Of a DNA stretch of 64,000 nucleotides, positions 44,051-52,218 are shown one piece after another; within the stretch, counting starts at the first letter, position 1, and each line of letters begins with the position of its first letter. Position numbers and translations under genes: made by a program. The notes under the pieces were generated by a model. That model searched no databases, was not told the DNA's origin, and saw nothing but the letters and a program-made list of their open reading frames with translations. This DNA comes from Oscillospiraceae bacterium (GTDB taxonomy: Bacteria > Bacillota > Clostridia > Oscillospirales > Ruminococcaceae), in the NCBI GenBank assembly GCA_017461245.1, contig JAFTYW010000055.1, forward strand, positions 1-64,000, written 5' to 3'.

Positions 44051-45337
44051 ATGTTTAAAAAGCGTGGAAGATATAAGGTATATAGCATTCGCAGAGCGGG
44101 CAAAAGTGCTCTGCCTCTGCCTGCTGCCCTTATATCTGTTCTTTCTTTTGCTGTTATCATCTCTGTTGTCATAGCAATCATTTCAGCTTGCGGTGATAGT
44201 AAGATCACCGCCGCTTCATCGAGTGCAACTGCTCAGACCGAGGTTTCAAGCATGATCGCAAGTAAGGAAGAAGAATATGTTGTTTCGTCATCTATAGCAA
44301 AGACTGAAACCTCAACTTCTACCTCAACCTCAAGCTTACTTTCTTCTTCGCCTGTTTCGTCGGTAGTGTCAAATACACCTACCTCATCTCAGACGCCCAC
44401 GACCCAAACACCAACCGCAGCCAATAATTATGGACTTCCGTTTGATGTTTATGCGGTGGCAGAAAAATGGACCTATATTGTTGATAAAACAAAGCCTGTC
44501 CCGCTTCAGCCGGCTGTTGATAACAGCTTCTTTGCAGATGCAATGTTTGTCGGTGATTCGATTACGACCGGCATTGACCTTTACGGAGTTGTAAACAACG
44601 CTCCTGTTATTGCTTATACGGGCATCAATACCAACACCGTTCTCGAGCGTAAGGTAATAAGAACATCGAGTGGAAAGGTAACCTTCCTGCAGGCTATGAA
44701 AAAATATAACCCTAAGCACATTTATATTATGCTTGGTATTAACGGTATCAATTTTCAATCAATAACCAAATTTATTAGCGGTTACAGATCGTTTGTTACT
44801 GAAGTAAAGGCTCAACATCCAAATGCGGTGATCTATTTGCAGTCTATACTTCCTGTTACGGCTAAAAAGAGTAGCGGAAATTTTGCAAACTCAAATATAA
44901 ATTCGTATAATGCCGCTGTTGCGGCGCTTGCCACTGAACTTAATGTCTACTATCTTAACGTTGCTGAATCGTTTAAGGACGCAAACGGCAATATGCCGTC
45001 CAAGGCTTCAAGTGACGGTATTCATTTTGGAACGGGTTATTATAGGCGCTGGATCGAATACTTAAAGCGCCACACAGTTTATACCGGTGAAATTCCTGTA
45101 GAAAGTAGCTCGATGCCGAGCACAACTACAAGCTCAGTGCCTGCTGAAAGCTCCAATGTAACTACAAGCCAAAGCACGACCACAAGCACTGCGACAACCA
45201 CGAGCACCGCGCCCGCCCCGAGTCCTTCTACCAGCACGAGTTCAGAAGGGGAGAGTAGCCGCCTTGTTGATATTCCAAGCGTTTCAAGGCCGCCTAAAGA
45301 TAGCAGCAATATAGCAACAACCGAACAAACAAACTGA
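44051..45337 (+). CDS. Membrane-anchored SGNH/GDSL hydrolase with Ser/Thr-rich linkers
   Basis: 428 aa from ATG 44051 (GGTGAT 4 nt upstream). An N-terminal helix (about 24-48) anchors it outside the cell. Ser/Thr-rich linkers flank the domain at ~55-125 and from ~340 to the end. The SGNH triad is Ser170 in FVGDSITTG, with Asp322 and His325 in SDGIHFGTG; the block III Asn is in LGINGIN. Such domains deacylate surface glycans. It may remove the acyl groups added elsewhere on the wall, but the target is unknown. Confidence 0.85.
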   Translation: MFKKRGRYKVYSIRRAGKSALPLPAALISVLSFAVIISVVIAIISACGDSKITAASSSATAQTEVSSMIASKEEEYVVSSSIAKTETSTSTSTSSLLSSSPVSSVVSNTPTSSQTPTTQTPTAANNYGLPFDVYAVAEKWTYIVDKTKPVPLQPAVDNSFFADAMFVGDSITTGIDLYGVVNNAPVIAYTGINTNTVLERKVIRTSSGKVTFLQAMKKYNPKHIYIMLGINGINFQSITKFISGYRSFVTEVKAQHPNAVIYLQSILPVTAKKSSGNFANSNINSYNAAVAALATELNVYYLNVAESFKDANGNMPSKASSDGIHFGTGYYRRWIEYLKRHTVYTGEIPVESSSMPSTTTSSVPAESSNVTTSQSTTTSTATTTSTAPAPSPSTSTSSEGESSRLVDIPSVSRPPKDSSNIATTEQTN

Positions 45338-45343
45338 TAACAT

Positions 45344-45383
45344 AAAAGAAGAACTCCCCGAGGAATCGGGGAGTTCTTCTTTT
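45344..45383. terminator. Two-way terminator between SGNH gene and small Cys-rich gene
   Basis: A perfect 18-bp stem AAAAGAAGAACTCCCCGA (45344-45361) with its complement (45366-45383) around a GGAA loop, with A/T tracts on both sides. Confidence 0.88.
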
Positions 45384-45394
45384 CTCAAAGGAAC

Positions 45395-45511
45395 TTAGCT
45401 GCAGGAACAGCCGCATCCGTTGTTGTCGTTGCCACAGCAGCAAACGAGGATAACGATGAGAAGGATAATCCAGGTGCAGTTGTTGCCACCGAAGAAGTTA
45501 TTTCCACACAT
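45395..45511 (-). CDS. 38-residue Cys-rich membrane peptide (YjcZ-like, probably spore related)
   Basis: This short frame starts with ATG at 45511 behind a perfect GGAGG (AAAAAAGGAGG, 7 nt gap) and ends with TAA at 45395. The peptide has 38 residues: a polar N-terminus M-C-G-N-N-F-F-G-G-N-N-C, one hydrophobic helix W-I-I-L-L-I-V-I-L-V, then C-C-C-G-N-D-N-N-G-C-G-C-S-C-S. Eight of 38 residues are Cys. The layout resembles small YjcZ-type sporulation peptides of Firmicutes. A SigK-like promoter fits upstream. Its own terminator is shared with the convergent SGNH gene. Confidence 0.78.
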   Translation of the reverse strand: MCGNNFFGGNNCTWIILLIVILVCCCGNDNNGCGCSCS

Positions 45512-45541
45512 GTAGGTTGCCTCCTTTTTTAGATTTCACCA

Positions 45542-45569
45542 TATACTATGTGATTTTGAGAAAAATGGT
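45542..45569 (-). promoter_or_regulatory. Possible sporulation (SigK-like) promoter of the small Cys-rich gene
   Basis: On the minus strand AC (45569-45568), 17-bp gap, CATAGTATA (45550-45542), which fits the SigK consensus AC-(16/17)-CATAnnnTA. It lies 31 nt before the ATG. A housekeeping promoter is not evident. Confidence 0.4.
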
Positions 45570-45690
45570 TACACAGTTTTTTAAAATCTAAAAAAGTGAG
45601 AAAATAAAAGAAAAATGGAGAAAATAACAAATATTTTAATTTAATTGAATTTATCGGCTGATTTTGGGAATAATTATTATAAATAAAAAG

Positions 45691-45751
45691 TTTGACTTTC
45701 TTTGACTTTGTGGTAAAATGTAATCAAAGACAAAGGTTAAAGAAAGTCAAG
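45691..45751 (+). promoter_or_regulatory. CtsR operators and promoter of ctsR-mcsAB-clpC
   Basis: TTTGACTTTCTTTGACT (45691-45707) is the exact complement of the CtsR consensus (RGTCAAAnAnRGTCAAA). A second box GGTTAAAGAAAGTCAAG (45735-45751) on the other strand matches at 15 of 17 positions. The first covers the -35 TTGACT (45692-45697) of a promoter with -10 TAAAAT (45714-45719, 16-bp spacer); the second lies just downstream of the likely start point. Confidence 0.85.
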
Positions 45752-45767
45752 AAAAGGTGATTTAAGC

Positions 45768-46217
45768 TTGAAAATAAGTGAATTGATTGCGCGAGAGATC
45801 ATTTCTATGCTCGAGGAGCAGGACGGAATAGCAGAGATAAAGCGAAATGATTTTGCAAATAAGCTTGGCTGTGTTCCAAGTCAGATAAACTATGTTCTTG
45901 CTTCAAGGTTTACTCCTGAGCAGGGATATGTTATTGAAAGCAGACGCGGCGGAGGTGGATATATTAAGATAACCCGCCTGTGTAGTGACAAAAAGAGTCA
46001 GATAATGCACATTATTGATTCATTAGGCGAGCAGATTGATTTTTACAGCGCCCGCTCAATACTCATAAATCTGTGTTATCAGCAGTTGATTGAAAAAAAG
46101 GCGGCTTCAATAGTTCTTTCGGCAGTTTCAGATAGCGCCCTCAAAGGCGTCGATGCAGAAATTCGCGATAAGGTCAGAGCCGATATTTTTAAAAACGCCT
46201 TGGTTATGGCGGTTTAA
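45768..46217 (+). CDS. ctsR: Transcriptional repressor CtsR
   Basis: 149 aa class III heat-shock repressor. The winged helix (RNDFANKLGCVPSQINYVL) is followed by the wing with the glycine-rich ESRRGGGGYIKI, which reads the minor groove and serves as heat sensor. The C-terminal dimerisation domain follows. The start is TTG, with GGTGAT 6 nt upstream. It should bind the two boxes at 45691-45751 and repress its own operon; McsB with McsA relieves repression. Confidence 0.95.
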   Translation: MKISELIAREIISMLEEQDGIAEIKRNDFANKLGCVPSQINYVLASRFTPEQGYVIESRRGGGGYIKITRLCSDKKSQIMHIIDSLGEQIDFYSARSILINLCYQQLIEKKAASIVLSAVSDSALKGVDAEIRDKVRADIFKNALVMAV

Positions 46218-46234
46218 ATTAAGGAGGAAAAACT

Positions 46235-46756
46235 ATGTTGTGTGAAAAATGTAAAAAAGCAGAAGCAGTAACCCATATAAGACAGAATATTAACGGAGAG
46301 CTTACAGAGACGCATCTTTGCGAAAACTGTGCAGCTGAGTTAACTGGAAGCTTTGAAAACCACTATGGAAAACTTTTCTCAGATTTCGGTTTCGGGCTCG
46401 ACTCAATGCTCGGCTCAATTTTCGGGCAGGATTTCCTCTCTGAAAATCTGCTCTCAAAGCCCGAGGAAAAGTGCAAAATGTGCGGCAGCACCTTAAGTGC
46501 CATAAGAAAGAGCGGAAACGTTGGCTGCAGCGAGTGTTATAGAACCTTTAGAAGCGAGCTTATGCCGCTTATCCAGAGAATTCACGGAAAAACCGTTCAC
46601 AGCGGTAAAATTCCCGAATCTGCTGAGGGTGAGATTTCACTTAAGAATAAGATTGCAGAACTCGAAAAAGAGCTTAAAAAGGCCGTAGACGAACAGAATT
46701 TTGAAAAGGCTGTAGAAATTCGCGACGAAATTGCAAGCCTTAAAAATTCACTTTAA
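46235..46756 (+). CDS. mcsA: McsA, activator of arginine kinase McsB
   Basis: 173 aa. Two zinc-binding modules: CEKCKKAEAV with LCENCAAEL, and CKMCGSTL with GCSECYRTF. A C-terminal UvrB/UvrC motif (LEKELKKAVDEQNFEKAVEIRDEI, in words a coiled-coil with Q-x-F-E-K-A-x-E-I-R-D) binds McsB. It stimulates protein arginine phosphorylation. The gene follows ctsR after 17 nt. Confidence 0.93.
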   Translation: MLCEKCKKAEAVTHIRQNINGELTETHLCENCAAELTGSFENHYGKLFSDFGFGLDSMLGSIFGQDFLSENLLSKPEEKCKMCGSTLSAIRKSGNVGCSECYRTFRSELMPLIQRIHGKTVHSGKIPESAEGEISLKNKIAELEKELKKAVDEQNFEKAVEIRDEIASLKNSL

Positions 46757-46773
46757 GAAAGGGGAGAGGTAAA

Positions 46774-47805
46774 ATGAATAAATGGTTTGAAAAAGACAAT
46801 AAAACTAATGAGCAGGGCGTTGTTGTAAGCACAAGAATTCGCCTTGCAAGAAACCTTTCGGACATTCCTTTCCCTAACAGAATGACCGACGAGCAGAAAA
46901 AGGATGTCATTTCGAGAGTTGGAAAGGCGCTGGAAAAGGCAAAGTTTGCAAAAGACATAACCCTTAAAATGCTTGATATGGAAAAGCTCGATAATATTAC
47001 AGCAAACGCAATGGCAGAGCGCCGCATCATAAGCCCCGAATTTGCGGCTAATAGAAAGGGCAGAGCGCTTTTTATCTCTGAGGATGAGAGTGTTGCGGTT
47101 TTCGTAAACGAAGAGGACCATATCAGAATCCAGGTTCTATCGGCAGGCTCAGACCTTCCCGTCTGCCTTAAAATTGCAAGTGAGATCGACAGCTACCTTG
47201 ATAAAAGCCTTAGCTTTTCATTTGATGAGACTCTGGGCTATCTTACCCAGTGTCCCACAAATCTTGGAACAGGGCTTAGAGCTTCGGTTATGCTTCACCT
47301 GCCTATGATGGAGTCAAACAGAATGATTGAAAACCTTGCAAACACCGTTTCCAAGCTTGGAATGACTGTTCGTGGCTCAATGGGTGAGGGCTCAAATTCA
47401 AGAGGTGCGCTTTATCAGATCTCAAATCAAGTAACCCTTGGCATCTCTGAGCAGAATGCCATCGACAACCTTATGAGCATTGTAAATCAGGTTATCCGTC
47501 AAGAGCAGAGCCTCAGAAAATCTGCTTACGAGAGAGACACTCTCTCAACCGACGACCAGATATACAGGGCGCTTGGCCTCTTGTCAAATGCAAGGCTTGT
47601 TTCAACAGACGAGCTTTTGCGCCTTTCGTCGCTCTTAAGACTTGGCGCCTCGCTCGGTGTGCTTAAAATTGATGTTTCGGTTTTGAATTCGCTCCTTTTT
47701 GAAACAGGAGCATACTCAATTTGCGAAAAACTCGGCGGCAGCCCCGATTCTAAGGAAAGGGATAGGCTCAGAGCAGAGTTTGTAAGAGAAAAATTAGTTA
47801 AATAG
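46774..47805 (+). CDS. mcsB: Protein arginine kinase McsB
   Basis: 343 aa member of the phosphagen kinase fold. VVSTRIRLARNLSDIPFP, the central TQCPTNLGTGLRASVMLHLP and the loop GEGSNSRGALYQISNQVTLG are diagnostic of McsB. It phosphorylates arginines on damaged proteins and on CtsR; phosphoarginine then marks substrates for ClpC-ClpP. The gene is 17 nt after mcsA and 10 nt before clpC. It is slightly shorter than the B. subtilis protein. Confidence 0.95.
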   Translation: MNKWFEKDNKTNEQGVVVSTRIRLARNLSDIPFPNRMTDEQKKDVISRVGKALEKAKFAKDITLKMLDMEKLDNITANAMAERRIISPEFAANRKGRALFISEDESVAVFVNEEDHIRIQVLSAGSDLPVCLKIASEIDSYLDKSLSFSFDETLGYLTQCPTNLGTGLRASVMLHLPMMESNRMIENLANTVSKLGMTVRGSMGEGSNSRGALYQISNQVTLGISEQNAIDNLMSIVNQVIRQEQSLRKSAYERDTLSTDDQIYRALGLLSNARLVSTDELLRLSSLLRLGASLGVLKIDVSVLNSLLFETGAYSICEKLGGSPDSKERDRLRAEFVREKLVK

Positions 47806-47815
47806 GAGGTAACAG

Positions 47816-50266
47816 ATGTTTGTATTTAACGGATTTACTCAAAAAGCTAATAAGACCCTTAACGCTGCAATCAAATTTGCAGAGGAAATGGGACACACAT
47901 ATATCGGCAGCGAGCATCTTCTCGGCGGATTTTTAAAGGAGGAGGATTCGGCGGCATCAGAGCTGCTGCGCGACGGTGGACTTAATTACGTTGATTTTAT
48001 GGAACAGCTTGAGGCTGATATTGGAAAGGGAATGCAGTCCTCGCTTTCTCCCGCTGACTTTACCCCGCGCACAAAGAGAATTCTCGAATCTGCCGTTCTT
48101 GAGGCAAGAAAGATGGGACACGGGTATGTCGGAACAGAGCATCTGCTCTTGGCACTTATAAATGAGCAGGACTGCTACGCCGTAAAATACCTTGAGGTGT
48201 TTAATATTAACGCCGCAGATTTGAAAAAGGACTTGATTGAAGCGATAGGTGCCGAGGGAAATAGCGAAAACAGCGAGCCTACTGCGCAAAGCGGCAGAAA
48301 ATCCTTTAAATCAAGGAGCAACACCAAGGCTCTCGACGAATTTTCAAGGGATCTAACAGTTTCGGCCAGAAACGGCGAGCTTGACCCTGTTATCGGCAGA
48401 GAAACAGAGATTGAAAGGGTCATACAGATACTTTCAAGACGAACAAAAAACAATCCTTGCCTTATCGGCGAGCCGGGTGTTGGCAAAACAGCCATTGCAG
48501 AGGGACTCGCACAGAAGGTAGTCGCAGGTGAAGTGCCCGAGATACTAAAAAATAAAAGGGTGGTGACCCTTGACCTTACAGGGATGCTTGCAGGAACAAA
48601 GTACCGCGGAGATTTTGAGGATAGAGTTAAAAAGGTTCTTGCTGATGTTAAAAAGGCAGGAGATGTAGTCCTCTTTATCGATGAAATTCACACCCTTATA
48701 GGTGCAGGTGCTGCAGAGGGCGCGGTTGACGCAGCAAATATTTTAAAACCCTCGCTTTCTCGCGGAGAAATTCAGCTTATCGGCGCCACGACAATAAATG
48801 AGTACCGCAAGCACATCGAAAAGGATGCCGCCTTAGAGCGAAGATTTCAGCCTGTAATGGTTGAAGAGCCCTCGCAGGAGGAGGCTGTGCAGATTTTGTT
48901 TGGTCTGCGCGATAAATACGAGGCTCACCATAAAATTAAGATTACTGATGACGCCATAAAAGCTGCAGTTAAGTTTTCTGCAAGGTATATTAACGACCGT
49001 TTTCTGCCCGATAAGGCAATCGACCTTATTGACGAGGCGGCGTCGCGTGTAAAGATTAAGAACTTTACGGCGCCGCCAGACCTCAAAGAGCTTGAGGACA
49101 AGGTAAAGCAGCTCTCGCTTGAAAAGGCTGAGGCAGTCAACACTCAAGATTTTGAGCGTGCTGCTCGCCTTCGCGATGAGGAAAACGAGATAAACGCACA
49201 AATTGCCGAGGCTAAAAAGAGTTGGCAGGAGGGAACTGAGAAGGAAAAGAGCGAGGTAACTACCCAGGACGTTGCCCAGATAGTTGCTCAGTCAACCGGT
49301 ATTCCTGTTTCTCAGCTTAGCCGAGAGGAAAGCGAAAGACTTTTAAAGATAGAGGAAACTCTCCATAAGCGTGTTATAGGTCAGGACGATGCTGTTTCTG
49401 CAATTGCCAAGGCAGTTCGCAGAAGCAGGGTAGGACTCAAAGACCCCAAGCGCCCTATCGGCTCGTTTATATTCCTTGGTCCTACAGGTGTCGGTAAAAC
49501 CGAACTTTGTAAAGCGCTCGCTGAGGGACTTTTTGGTGACGAAAATGCAATGCTTCGCCTTGATATGTCGGAGTATATGGAAAAGCACACCGTTTCCCGC
49601 TTAGTCGGATCGCCTCCGGGATATGTCGGCTTTGACGACGGCGGTCAGCTTACCGAGAAGATCAGACGAAATCCTTATACAGTAGTTTTGTTTGACGAGA
49701 TAGAGAAGGCGCACCCCGACATTTTCAATATTCTTCTGCAGATCCTTGACGACGGCCAGCTTACCGATTCGCACGGCAGAAAGGTAAACTTTAAAAATGC
49801 CGTTATAATTATGACCTCCAACGTTGGCGCAAGAATGATTACAGAGAATGTAAAGGCTCTCGGCTTTGCAGGCGCGGATTCGTCGGCGGCTGATGAGGAG
49901 AAGATTAAGGATAACGTTATGGGCGAGCTTAAGAAGACCTTCCGTCCCGAGTTTTTAAACCGTGTTGACGATATTATAGTTTTCCACAAGCTCAGCCAGC
50001 AAAATATCAGAGATATTGCTAAGAATATGCTCGCAAGCGTTGCTGAGCGCACCAAAGCTCTTGGAATTGATATAAGCTTTGCTGATGAAGCGGTAAATGC
50101 AATAGCAGACAAAGGCTTTGATGCAGTTTACGGCGCAAGACCGCTAAGACGTGCAATAACCTCTCAGATCGAGGATATGATCTCAGAAAAAATACTTTTA
50201 GGAGAACTCAAAGAAGGGCAGAGCGCTCTCTGCACCTTTGAGGACGGTAAATTTGTTATAAAGTAA
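47816..50266 (+). CDS. clpC: ATP-dependent Clp protease ATP-binding subunit ClpC
   Basis: 816 aa AAA+ unfoldase. Two N-terminal Clp repeats (1-~145), first ATPase domain with GEPGVGKTAIAEGLA, a UVR middle domain (EKAEAVNTQDFERAARLRDEE, in words the Q-D-F-E-R-A-A-x-L-R-D motif) and second ATPase domain with [16 protein letters not shown]. The ClpP-binding loop lies in the C-terminal half. It recognises phosphoarginine-marked proteins via its N-domain. Last gene of the CtsR operon. Confidence 0.96.
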   Translation: MFVFNGFTQKANKTLNAAIKFAEEMGHTYIGSEHLLGGFLKEEDSAASELLRDGGLNYVDFMEQLEADIGKGMQSSLSPADFTPRTKRILESAVLEARKMGHGYVGTEHLLLALINEQDCYAVKYLEVFNINAADLKKDLIEAIGAEGNSENSEPTAQSGRKSFKSRSNTKALDEFSRDLTVSARNGELDPVIGRETEIERVIQILSRRTKNNPCLIGEPGVGKTAIAEGLAQKVVAGEVPEILKNKRVVTLDLTGMLAGTKYRGDFEDRVKKVLADVKKAGDVVLFIDEIHTLIGAGAAEGAVDAANILKPSLSRGEIQLIGATTINEYRKHIEKDAALERRFQPVMVEEPSQEEAVQILFGLRDKYEAHHKIKITDDAIKAAVKFSARYINDRFLPDKAIDLIDEAASRVKIKNFTAPPDLKELEDKVKQLSLEKAEAVNTQDFERAARLRDEENEINAQIAEAKKSWQEGTEKEKSEVTTQDVAQIVAQSTGIPVSQLSREESERLLKIEETLHKRVIGQDDAVSAIAKAVRRSRVGLKDPKRPIGSFIFLGPTGVGKTELCKALAEGLFGDENAMLRLDMSEYMEKHTVSRLVGSPPGYVGFDDGGQLTEKIRRNPYTVVLFDEIEKAHPDIFNILLQILDDGQLTDSHGRKVNFKNAVIIMTSNVGARMITENVKALGFAGADSSAADEEKIKDNVMGELKKTFRPEFLNRVDDIIVFHKLSQQNIRDIAKNMLASVAERTKALGIDISFADEAVNAIADKGFDAVYGARPLRRAITSQIEDMISEKILLGELKEGQSALCTFEDGKFVIK

Positions 50267-50275
50267 TTCCAAAAT

Positions 50276-50306
50276 AAAAACGGCGGGTTTAATGCCCACC
50301 GTTTTT
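50276..50306 (+). terminator. Terminator after clpC
   Basis: AAAAACGGcGGG (50276-50287) pairs with CCCaCCGTTTTT (50295-50306) with one C-A mismatch and a 7-nt loop. Confidence 0.75.
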
Positions 50307-50310
50307 ACGG

Positions 50311-50340
50311 TTATCTTTATCTTTATCTTTATCTTTATCC
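50311..50340. repeat. Hexanucleotide tandem repeat (TTATCT)4-TTATCC
   Basis: Five hexamers lie between the clpC terminator and the end of the ABC ATPase gene; the last one holds that gene's final Gly codon and part of its stop. Read on the minus strand it begins TAA, so changes in copy number would not alter the protein. Confidence 0.8.
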
Positions 50341-51129
50341 TAAAAGCAGTCTGTCGTTTGCAAATTCGCCGTTGCTTGCCTTTGCAAAAAGCTCCATCAA
50401 ATCTGAAACCTGCAATTTCTGTTTTTCCTCGCCAGAAACCTCGTAAATAATTTTGCCTTCGTGCATCATTATAAGCCTGTTTCCAAGGCGAATTGCATCT
50501 CTCATATTGTGGGTGATCATAAGCGTTGTGATCTTGTTTTCGCTTACAATATCATTTGTAATGTCAAGAACCTTTGCGGCAGTCTTGGGGTCGAGCGCCG
50601 CTGTGTGCTCGTCAAGGAGCAGAAGCTTGGGCTTTTCAAGGGTCGCCATCAAAAGTGTGATGGCCTGGCGCTGACCGCCCGAAAGAAGACCAACCTTAGA
50701 GGTCATTCTGCCTTCAAGACCAAGTCCCAAGGTTGCAACAAGCTCCTTGTACTTAACCTTTTCCTTAGCAGTAATTCCCCAGACAAGACCACGCCTTTTA
50801 ATTCTGCGGTATGCCATAGCCATGTTGTCCTCGATGCTCATATCAGCGGCAGTTCCCATCATAGGATCTTGGAAAACTCTGCCGAGCAGCTTTGCTCTCT
50901 GGTGCTCCTTCTTATTTGTAACGTCCTCGTCGCCGATAACTATCTTGCCCGCATCTGACATATAAACGCCAGAGATAATATTAAGCAGGGTAGACTTACC
51001 TGCGCCGTTACCGCCGATAACGGTAACAAAATCACCGTCATTTATTGTGAAATCAATTCCGTTTAGGGCTTTTTTCTCGTTTACAGTTCCAACGTTGAAG
51101 GTCTTTTCAATACCATACAAGTTAAGCAT
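50335..51129 (-). CDS. ABC transporter ATP-binding protein (TrpXYZ-like importer)
   Basis: 264 aa. Walker A GGNGAGKST, signature LLSGGQRQAITLLMA, Walker B KLLLLDEHTAALD and the H-loop ITHNMRDA are all intact; the DEHT variant is common in this family. It energises uptake with the permease and binding protein encoded upstream. Start ATG 51129 lies 7 nt after GGAGGT and overlaps the end of the permease gene by 8 nt, so the two are coupled. Confidence 0.88.
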   Translation of the reverse strand: MLNLYGIEKTFNVGTVNEKKALNGIDFTINDGDFVTVIGGNGAGKSTLLNIISGVYMSDAGKIVIGDEDVTNKKEHQRAKLLGRVFQDPMMGTAADMSIEDNMAMAYRRIKRRGLVWGITAKEKVKYKELVATLGLGLEGRMTSKVGLLSGGQRQAITLLMATLEKPKLLLLDEHTAALDPKTAAKVLDITNDIVSENKITTLMITHNMRDAIRLGNRLIMMHEGKIIYEVSGEEKQKLQVSDLMELFAKASNGEFANDRLLLG

Positions 51130-52132
51130 TTTCATTACCTCCTACATTGGTAAATTTCTTGTCATTTGCCTTGCGCAAGCGGCGCTCTGCAAGAGATTTG
51201 CGGATAACGGGAATAGCAAGAGCGATGGCAATAATAAGTGCGGTGATAAGCTTTGTGTCGTATGCTCTAAGATTTAGGCTCTGTCCGAGCGGAGCAATTG
51301 TAAGAGCGTAGATGATTCTGTATATGATAGAGCCGACTATAACAGCGCAAAGCTTGTACCAGAAGCTGTGGTCCTTGCGGCACATAATAACCTCACCGAT
51401 GATAATGGATGCGAGACCGATAACGATTGCGCCTTGTCCAAGCTGAACGTCGGCAGCACCCTGTGTCTGACCGATGAGCGCACCCGAAAGACCAAAGAGA
51501 GCGTTGGAGATAACAAGAGCAACAACCTTCATCAAATCGGTGTTAACGCCAAGCGCACGGGACATATTGGCGTTTGAACCGGTAGCTCTGATTGCGGTAC
51601 CGAACTCTGTTCCAAAGAAGAAATAGAGAATACCGATAAGCGCTCCTGCAAAAACAACACCGATAATGAGCGTAGAAAGGTTTGTAACGGCGTTTTCAGC
51701 AACGCCGAGGCTTACAAGCCAATCGTTTAAGGGGGTTGTAATTCTCTTGTACTGGAACAGCGCAATGTTTGACGAGCCCTTCATAACTCTTATTGAGATA
51801 GAGTAAAGACCGATCATAGTCAGAATACCAGAAAGAATAGGGGGAATCTTAAAGACTGTGTTGAAAATTCCCGTTGCAAGTCCTGCAAGTCCGCCTGCTA
51901 TGGTAGCAATCAAGAGGCTCAAATAAGGGTCCATTCCTTGAGTGATCAAAATAGCCGAAACCGCTGCGCCAAATCCCAGGGTTCCGTCAACAGACAGGTC
52001 GGAGAAATCCAGAAGTCTGTATGTAATATAAACACCGATTGCCATAATGCCCCAGATAATACCCTGAGCAATGGCGCCCTCAAGGCTGAGAACGGTGATA
52101 ATATTGCTTTCAAACCAAGTTAAAATGTTCAT
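51122..52132 (-). CDS. ABC transporter permease (branched-chain/TrpY-like)
   Basis: 336 aa with about eight to nine helices of the BPD_transp_2 family: QGIIWGIMAIGVYITYRLLDFSDLSVDG, in words a typical first helix plus T-Y-R-x-L-D-F-S-D-L-S-V-D-G, and GLSGALIGQTQGAADV. This permease type pairs with the PF04392-type binding proteins of TrpX/YjfF-like importers. It follows the binding protein gene after a short gap that contains an attenuating hairpin. Confidence 0.87.
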   Translation of the reverse strand: MNILTWFESNIITVLSLEGAIAQGIIWGIMAIGVYITYRLLDFSDLSVDGTLGFGAAVSAILITQGMDPYLSLLIATIAGGLAGLATGIFNTVFKIPPILSGILTMIGLYSISIRVMKGSSNIALFQYKRITTPLNDWLVSLGVAENAVTNLSTLIIGVVFAGALIGILYFFFGTEFGTAIRATGSNANMSRALGVNTDLMKVVALVISNALFGLSGALIGQTQGAADVQLGQGAIVIGLASIIIGEVIMCRKDHSFWYKLCAVIVGSIIYRIIYALTIAPLGQSLNLRAYDTKLITALIIAIALAIPVIRKSLAERRLRKANDKKFTNVGGNENA

Positions 52133-52164
52133 TTGACAGTTTCCTTACATATTTAATATAACAC

Positions 52165-52193
52165 AAAAGGCAGAGGATAAACTCTGCCGTTTT
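52165..52193 (-). terminator. Intra-operon hairpin between binding protein and permease genes
   Basis: On the minus strand GGCAGAG (52188-52182) pairs with CTCTGCC (52175-52169) around a 6-nt loop and is followed by TTTTGTGTT. It probably ends part of the transcripts, giving more binding protein than permease. Confidence 0.6.
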
Positions 52194-52218
52194 GCATATT
52201 AGTTGTGTAATTTAAAGA

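Noticed and set aside
50311..50340. Hexamer repeat as a phase-variation switch of the ABC ATPase
   Set aside because: The tract lies at and after the stop codon, and unit changes of 6 bp keep the frame, so no on/off switching is possible.
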